Source: Agrococcus pavilionensis RW1 (GTDB taxonomy: Bacteria > Actinomycetota > Actinomycetes > Actinomycetales > Microbacteriaceae). Taken from it: a stretch of DNA of 64,000 nt. The translations under genes and the position numbers were made by a program. Below the pieces are notes generated by a model that worked only from the letters and a program-made list of their open reading frames with translations, did not search any database and was not told where the DNA came from. Below are positions 60,917 through 64,000 of the stretch, in pieces (within the stretch, counting starts at the first letter, position 1; each line of letters begins with the position of its first letter). The stretch lies in contig NZ_ASHR01000032.1 in assembly GCF_000400485.1 (NCBI RefSeq), positions 62,001-126,000 of the forward strand, given 5' to 3'.

Positions 60917-61726
60917 CTAGGCGTCCTTGCCGTCGCGCCAGCGGAGGAACGACTCGACGCGCTCGAGGTCGTAGCCGTCCGGGGTGTCGTCGCCCGAGAG
61001 CGGGATCGTGAACAGCCGCGTGCCGACCGCGTGCAGCGCGTCGAGCCGGTCGAAGCCCACGCCGCCGACCCCGTCGCGCACGCTCGCGCCGTTCGAGACC
61101 TCGATCTCGGCGATGTCGCGGCCGCGCGCCTCGCACGCGCGCCGCAGCACGTCGAGCTTGTGCGGCAGCTCGTCGGGACCGACGAACGAGTGCCAGATGT
61201 CGGCGTGCTCCGCGACCATCGGCAGCGTCTTCTGCTCGCCCTTTCCGCCGATGAGGATCGGCATGGCGCCGACGGGCGGCGGGTTGAGCCTCTCCCAGCG
61301 CGCGCGGATGCGCGGGAGCGCCGCGGCGAGGTCGTTGAGCCGCGAGCCCACGGTGCCGAAGTCGTAGCCGTACTCCAGGTAGTCGCGCTCGAACCATCCG
61401 CTGCCGATGCCGAAGATGAAGCGGCCGTTCGAGATGTGGTCGATCGTGCGGGCGACGTCGGCGAGCAGATCGGGGTTGCGGTACGAGTTGCAGAACACGA
61501 GCGGGCCGAGCTGCACGCGCTCAGTCGATGCCGCCCACGCCGCGAGCTGCGTCGTCGCCTCGAAGTGCGCGCCGTCGGGGTCCCCCGTGAGCGGGAAGAA
61601 GTGGTCCCAGCCGAAGACGGCGTCGACGCCCATCTCCTCGAGCCGGCGGGCCGCGTCGATCGTCTGCTGCATCGTGACGTGCTGCGGCGAGAGCTGCACG
61701 CCGATCCTCGTGGGTCGATCCGTCAT
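60917..61726 (-). CDS. LLM class F420-dependent oxidoreductase, third in the window
   Basis: A 269-residue luciferase-like protein. I-G-V-Q-L-S-P-Q-H-V, V-F-G-W-D-H-F-F-P-L, V-Q-L-G-P-L-V-F-C-N-S-Y-R-N-P near residue 75, I-D-H-I-S-N-G-R-F-I-F-G-I-G-S-G-W-F-E-R-D-Y and M-P-I-L-I-G-G-K-G. The G-I-G-S-G-W segment marks the F420-type branch. Substrate unknown. ATG start with TAGGGT 7 nt upstream; divergent from the GNAT gene over 40 bp. Confidence 0.88.
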   Translation of the reverse strand: MTDRPTRIGVQLSPQHVTMQQTIDAARRLEEMGVDAVFGWDHFFPLTGDPDGAHFEATTQLAAWAASTERVQLGPLVFCNSYRNPDLLADVARTIDHISNGRFIFGIGSGWFERDYLEYGYDFGTVGSRLNDLAAALPRIRARWERLNPPPVGAMPILIGGKGEQKTLPMVAEHADIWHSFVGPDELPHKLDVLRRACEARGRDIAEIEVSNGASVRDGVGGVGFDRLDALHAVGTRLFTIPLSGDDTPDGYDLERVESFLRWRDGKDA

Positions 61727-61733
61727 GGACTCG

Positions 61734-61739
61734 ACCCTA
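61734..61739 (-). promoter_or_regulatory. -10 hexamer TAGGGT for leaderless LLM gene
   Basis: Seven nucleotides upstream of the ATG at 61726, back to back with the GNAT promoter. Confidence 0.5.
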
Positions 61740-61754
61740 CGGCCCGTCGCGCCC

Positions 61755-61760
61755 TACCCT
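61755..61760 (+). promoter_or_regulatory. -10 hexamer TACCCT for leaderless tandem-GNAT gene
   Basis: Six nucleotides upstream of the GTG at 61767; identical in sequence and setting to the glgX hexamer. Confidence 0.5.
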
Positions 61761-61766
61761 GAGCGG

Positions 61767-62867
61767 GTGCCTGACCTCTCCCCCATCGCCGAGCGCGCCG
61801 AGGCGCCCGAGACCCTGCCCGAGATCACCGCGGGCGAGCTGTCGTGGCGCGCCGCGACGGTCGACGACGCGCAGCTCGTGACCGACTTCAACAACGCGAT
61901 CGCCGAGGCCGGCGACTTCCCGTTCCGCGAGACGGTCGACGAGGTGCGCGACGAGCTCTCGGCAGCGTGGGTCGACCTCTCGACCCAGTCGATGCTCGGC
62001 TTCGACGCCGAGGGGCGGCTGCGCGCGGCGGGCTTCGCGACGACGGCGCCCGGCGACGTCCGCACGGTGCGCGCCTTCGTCTTCGGCGGCGTGCATCCCG
62101 AGCGGCGCGGCGAGGGCATCGGCCGCGAGCTGCTCGCGTGGCAGGTCGCGCGCGCCCGGCAGCTGCTCGCGGCTTCCGGCAAGGAGCTCCCCGCTCGCAT
62201 CGCCGCCTACGCCGAGGACACCGACGCGGTGCGGCACCGCCTCCTCGAGCGCGCCGGCTTCGCCGCGCGCCGCTTCTTCGCCGACCTCAAGCGCCCGCTC
62301 GGCGCGGGCGCGCCGCCCATCCCCGAGGTCGAGCTCGCCGGCTCCCTGCGGCTCGCGCCCTTCTCCCCCGAGCTCGACGACGCCACCCGGCTCGCCCACA
62401 ACGACGCGTTCCGCGACCACTGGGGCAGCGAGCCGCAGACCCTCGAGCAGTGGCAGAGCGGGCGCAGCGAGTTCGCGCCCGAGTGGTCGCACGTCGTCGT
62501 CGACGACGCGCCCGACGTCGACGCCCTGCTCGCGGACGAGCGCACGGATGCGTCGACGGCCGAAGCGCTGCGCGCCGGCGAGCCGCTCGTGGTCGCGTAC
62601 GCGTACAACAGCCGCTACGAGGCCGACTTCCCCGTGCGGGGCTACTCGTTCGGCTACACGGGCCTGCTCGGCACGCGCCGCGCGTACCGCGGGCGGAAGG
62701 CCGCGATCGCCGCGCTCGCCGCGAGCATGCGCTCGTTCGAGGACGCGGGCATGGAGGCTGCGGTGCTCGACGTCGACACCGAGAACCCGAGCGGCGCGCA
62801 CGGCCTCTACGCGAGCCTCGGCTACGTGAAGGAGCACGGCTCGCGGATGTACAGCATCGAGCTGTAG
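61767..62867 (+). CDS. Tandem GNAT acetyltransferase (MshD-like architecture)
   Basis: A 366-residue protein with two GNAT folds. Domain 1 has the acetyl-CoA loop V-H-P-E-R-R-G-E-G-I-G-R-E-L-L near residue 115. Domain 2 ends with G-T-R-R-A-Y-R-G-R-K-A-A-I-A-A-L-A and a D-T-E-N-P-S-G-A-H-G-L-Y-A-S-L-G-Y-V motif. The twin arrangement recalls mycothiol synthase MshD, but I would not assign mycothiol synthesis from this alone. GTG start set by TACCCT 6 nt upstream. The first unit of repeat array B begins 3 nt after its stop. Confidence 0.85.
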   Translation: MPDLSPIAERAEAPETLPEITAGELSWRAATVDDAQLVTDFNNAIAEAGDFPFRETVDEVRDELSAAWVDLSTQSMLGFDAEGRLRAAGFATTAPGDVRTVRAFVFGGVHPERRGEGIGRELLAWQVARARQLLAASGKELPARIAAYAEDTDAVRHRLLERAGFAARRFFADLKRPLGAGAPPIPEVELAGSLRLAPFSPELDDATRLAHNDAFRDHWGSEPQTLEQWQSGRSEFAPEWSHVVVDDAPDVDALLADERTDASTAEALRAGEPLVVAYAYNSRYEADFPVRGYSFGYTGLLGTRRAYRGRKAAIAALAASMRSFEDAGMEAAVLDVDTENPSGAHGLYASLGYVKEHGSRMYSIEL

Positions 62868-62870
62868 CCC

Positions 62871-63050
62871 GAGCGGCGGCTCCCGCGCCTGAGTGGCGGC
62901 TCCCGCACCCGAGTGGCGGCTTCCGCACCTGAGTGGCGGCTCCCGCACATGAGTGGCGGCTCCCGCACATGAGTGGCGGCTCCCGCACGTGAGTGGCGGC
63001 TCCCGCACGTGAGTGGCGGCTTCCGCACGTGAGTGGCGAATCTCCGCGTG
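62871..63050 (+). repeat. 20-bp repeat array B, forward half (8 units plus one degenerate)
   Basis: Nine 20-nt blocks in perfect register from 62871. Units 2-8 share GAGTGGCGGC followed by T(C/T)CCGCAC and two variable bases; units 4 and 5 are identical, as are 6 and 7. Unit 9 (63031-63050) has lost the pattern after GAGTGGCG. The core is the same as in array A (35070-35420), 27 kb away. Confidence 0.93.
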
Positions 63051-63102
63051 CGGCGCCACTCACCCGCCGCAGGCGCCACTCACCCGCCGCAGGCGCCACT
63101 CG
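63051..63102 (-). repeat. 20-bp repeat array B, inverted half (3 cores)
   Basis: Three GGCGCCACTC cores 20 nt apart, reading GAGTGGCGCC on the minus strand as in array A. The internal units run GAGTGGCGCCTGCGGCGGGT. The half stops 15 nt short of the end of the NAD(P)-binding gene. As in array A, the two halves face each other between convergent genes. Confidence 0.9.
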
Positions 63103-63117
63103 GCGCGAGGGCGCAGG

Positions 63118-63777
63118 TCAGGCGGGGAGCGACGCGAGCGCCTCGCGCACCGGGGTCTCGCCGCCGTTGCAGCGGATCGTGAGGCCCGAGACGGCCGGAT
63201 GGGCGACGGTCTCGGCGATGAGGCGCGCGACGGTCGCGCGCGGGATCTCGCCCGACTCGATCGAGCCCTGCGGCTCGTCGAGCTCGATGCCGGACTCCTC
63301 GTCGAGCGTCAGGCCCGACGGCTGCAGGATGACCCAGTCGGCGACGCGCTCGCGGATCGCCTCGTCGACGAGCGCCTTGGCCTCGGCGTACGCGTAGAAC
63401 GGCTCGTCGGGCGAGACGCCGTGCTCGAGGCTCGCGCCGAAGTACGAGACCATCACGAGCCGCGCGCCCGAGCGGGCCACCGCATCCACGACCTTCATCG
63501 CCGCGTCGCGGTCGACCGCCCACGTGCGCTCGGGATCGCCGCCGCCGGCGCCGGCCGACCACACGACGACGTCGAAGCCGTCGAGCAGCGCGTCGATGCC
63601 CGCCTGGTCGAGCGACTCGAGGTCGGCGACGACCGGCTCGGCGCCCGCCTGCCGGACGTCGGCGACGTGGTCGGGGTTGCGGATGACCGCGTGGACGGAG
63701 TGACCGGCCTCGGCGAGCATCGGCTCCGCGAGGAGCGCGACCTTGCCGTGACCGCCGAGGATCAGGATGCGTGCCAT
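63118..63777 (-). CDS. NAD(P)-binding atypical SDR (NmrA/YwnB-like)
   Basis: A 219-residue Rossmann protein. I-L-I-L-G-G-H-G-K-V-A near residues 4-14 is the dinucleotide loop, V-V-A-D-L-E follows strand 3, V-V-W-S-A-G-A-G-G and Y-A-Y-A-E-A-K (YxxxK) complete the SDR pattern, and L-Q-P-S-G-L precedes a short C-terminal domain. Atypical SDRs of this size act as flavin/biliverdin-type reductases or NAD(P)H sensors; the substrate is unknown. ATG with TAGCGT 6 nt upstream. Confidence 0.87.
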   Translation of the reverse strand: MARILILGGHGKVALLAEPMLAEAGHSVHAVIRNPDHVADVRQAGAEPVVADLESLDQAGIDALLDGFDVVVWSAGAGGGDPERTWAVDRDAAMKVVDAVARSGARLVMVSYFGASLEHGVSPDEPFYAYAEAKALVDEAIRERVADWVILQPSGLTLDEESGIELDEPQGSIESGEIPRATVARLIAETVAHPAVSGLTIRCNGGETPVREALASLPA

Positions 63778-63783
63778 GCCGTC

Positions 63784-63789
63784 ACGCTA
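63784..63789 (-). promoter_or_regulatory. -10 hexamer TAGCGT for leaderless NAD(P)-binding gene
   Basis: Six nucleotides upstream of the ATG at 63777; no ribosome-binding site between. Confidence 0.5.
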
Positions 63790-63809
63790 CGGGCCTCACC
63801 TGGACGGAG

Positions 63810-64000
63810 TCAGGGCGTGAAGACCGCGAAGGGGCGGTCGTCGATGCGGTGCACGCGCACGGGTGTGTCGAAGACGCGCTCGAGCACGGCGTCCTGCATG
63901 ACCTCGTCGACCGTGCCCTCGACGCAGATCTGCCCCTCCTTGAGGGCGAGGATGCGGTCGGCGAAGGCCGCGGCCATGTTGAGGTCGTGGAGCACGATGA
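63810..64000 (-). CDS. Iron-siderophore ABC transporter ATPase (FecE/FepC-like), C-terminal end
   Basis: Only the last ~63 residues are present; the gene continues past the right edge. V-L-H-D-L-N-M-A-A-A-F-A-D-R-I-L-A-L-K-E-G-Q-I contains the switch His and following helix of ABC ATPases; H-D-L-N-x-A and the V-F-D-T-P-V-R-V-H ending are typical of the FecE/FepC/BtuD subgroup for Fe3+-siderophore or B12 import. The Walker motifs are outside the window. Confidence 0.82.
   Translation of the reverse strand, partial: IVLHDLNMAAAFADRILALKEGQICVEGTVDEVMQDAVLERVFDTPVRVHRIDDRPFAVFTP

Noticed and set aside
62871-63102. Possible coding sequence in the second repeat region
   Set aside because: Open frames exist only because the 20-nt unit lacks stops in some phases; the translations are simple repeats in all frames.

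Overview
The window is very GC-rich, densely packed, double-stranded-coding DNA from an actinobacterium, most likely a Microbacteriaceae (an Agrococcus-like organism). The evidence is gene content and order: gatCAB, ligA, a YkoEDC thiamine transporter under a TPP riboswitch, a DUF222/HNH protein, a DUF2469 gene, F420-type LLM proteins, a GlgE glucan locus, and the rpsP-KH-rimM-trmD-rplS-lepB-rnhB and yraN-comM-dprA-xerC-rpsB-tsf-pyrH-frr-cdsA blocks. It reads as ordinary chromosome: I see no insertion sequence, prophage, tRNA or CRISPR array.

Layout. 1-3.3 kb: end of a siderophore-interacting gene, a small metallopeptidase, a phosphotransferase-fold kinase and a DUF222-HNH protein. 3.3-6.7 kb: TPP riboswitch, then ykoE-ykoD-ykoC and a coupled P-loop kinase gene. 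6.8-10.8 kb: SGNH hydrolase, DUF3097, two divergent luciferase-like proteins, a GlsB-type membrane protein. 10.9-14.3 kb: gatC-gatA-gatB. 14.3-16.9 kb: YdcF-like protein, a LexA-box-controlled radical SAM gene and a decayed hydrolase pseudogene. 16.9-26.1 kb: AAA ATPase, DinB, ligA, small membrane proteins, SnoaL-like, mnmA, glycosyltransferase, cysteine desulfurase. 26.1-35.1 kb: glgX, glgP, glgE, glgB. 35.1-35.4 kb: a 20-bp-unit repeat array. 35.4-40.5 kb: thioredoxin/TPR protein, envelope protein, AI-2E family permease, zinc-ribbon protein, lytic transglycosylase. 40.5-51.4 kb: DivIVA-like protein and the cdsA-frr-pyrH-tsf-rpsB / M23 / xerC / phosphoesterase / dprA-comM-yraN / DUF2469 block. 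51.4-54.8 kb: a membrane Ser/Thr kinase, a secreted VWA protein and an XRE regulator. 54.8-59.7 kb: rnhB, lepB, rplS, trmD, rimM, KH, rpsP. 59.8-64 kb: carboxylate-amine ligase, LLM protein, tandem GNAT protein, a second 20-bp array, an NAD(P)-binding protein and the end of a siderophore-type ABC ATPase.

How the genes work together. The ECF cassette imports a thiamine precursor under TPP control. gatCAB makes Gln-tRNA(Gln) and/or Asn-tRNA(Asn) by transamidation. GlgE and GlgB polymerise and branch alpha-glucan from maltose-1-phosphate, while GlgX and GlgP take it apart. MnmA and the cysteine desulfurase fit tRNA 2-thiolation. The kinase, VWA protein and XRE protein look like one signalling module, because the VWA promoter carries two near-identical operator-like palindromes.

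Most noteworthy: (1) two intergenic arrays of 20-bp units, both between convergent genes and both organised as a forward half followed by an inverted half; (2) the kinase/VWA/XRE module with its operator pair; (3) a perfect actinobacterial LexA box before the radical SAM gene; (4) a recurrent TANNNT hexamer 6-7 nt before GTG/ATG starts in about fifteen genes, which predicts leaderless mRNAs and settles several start sites; (5) the multiply frameshifted alpha/beta hydrolase remnant.
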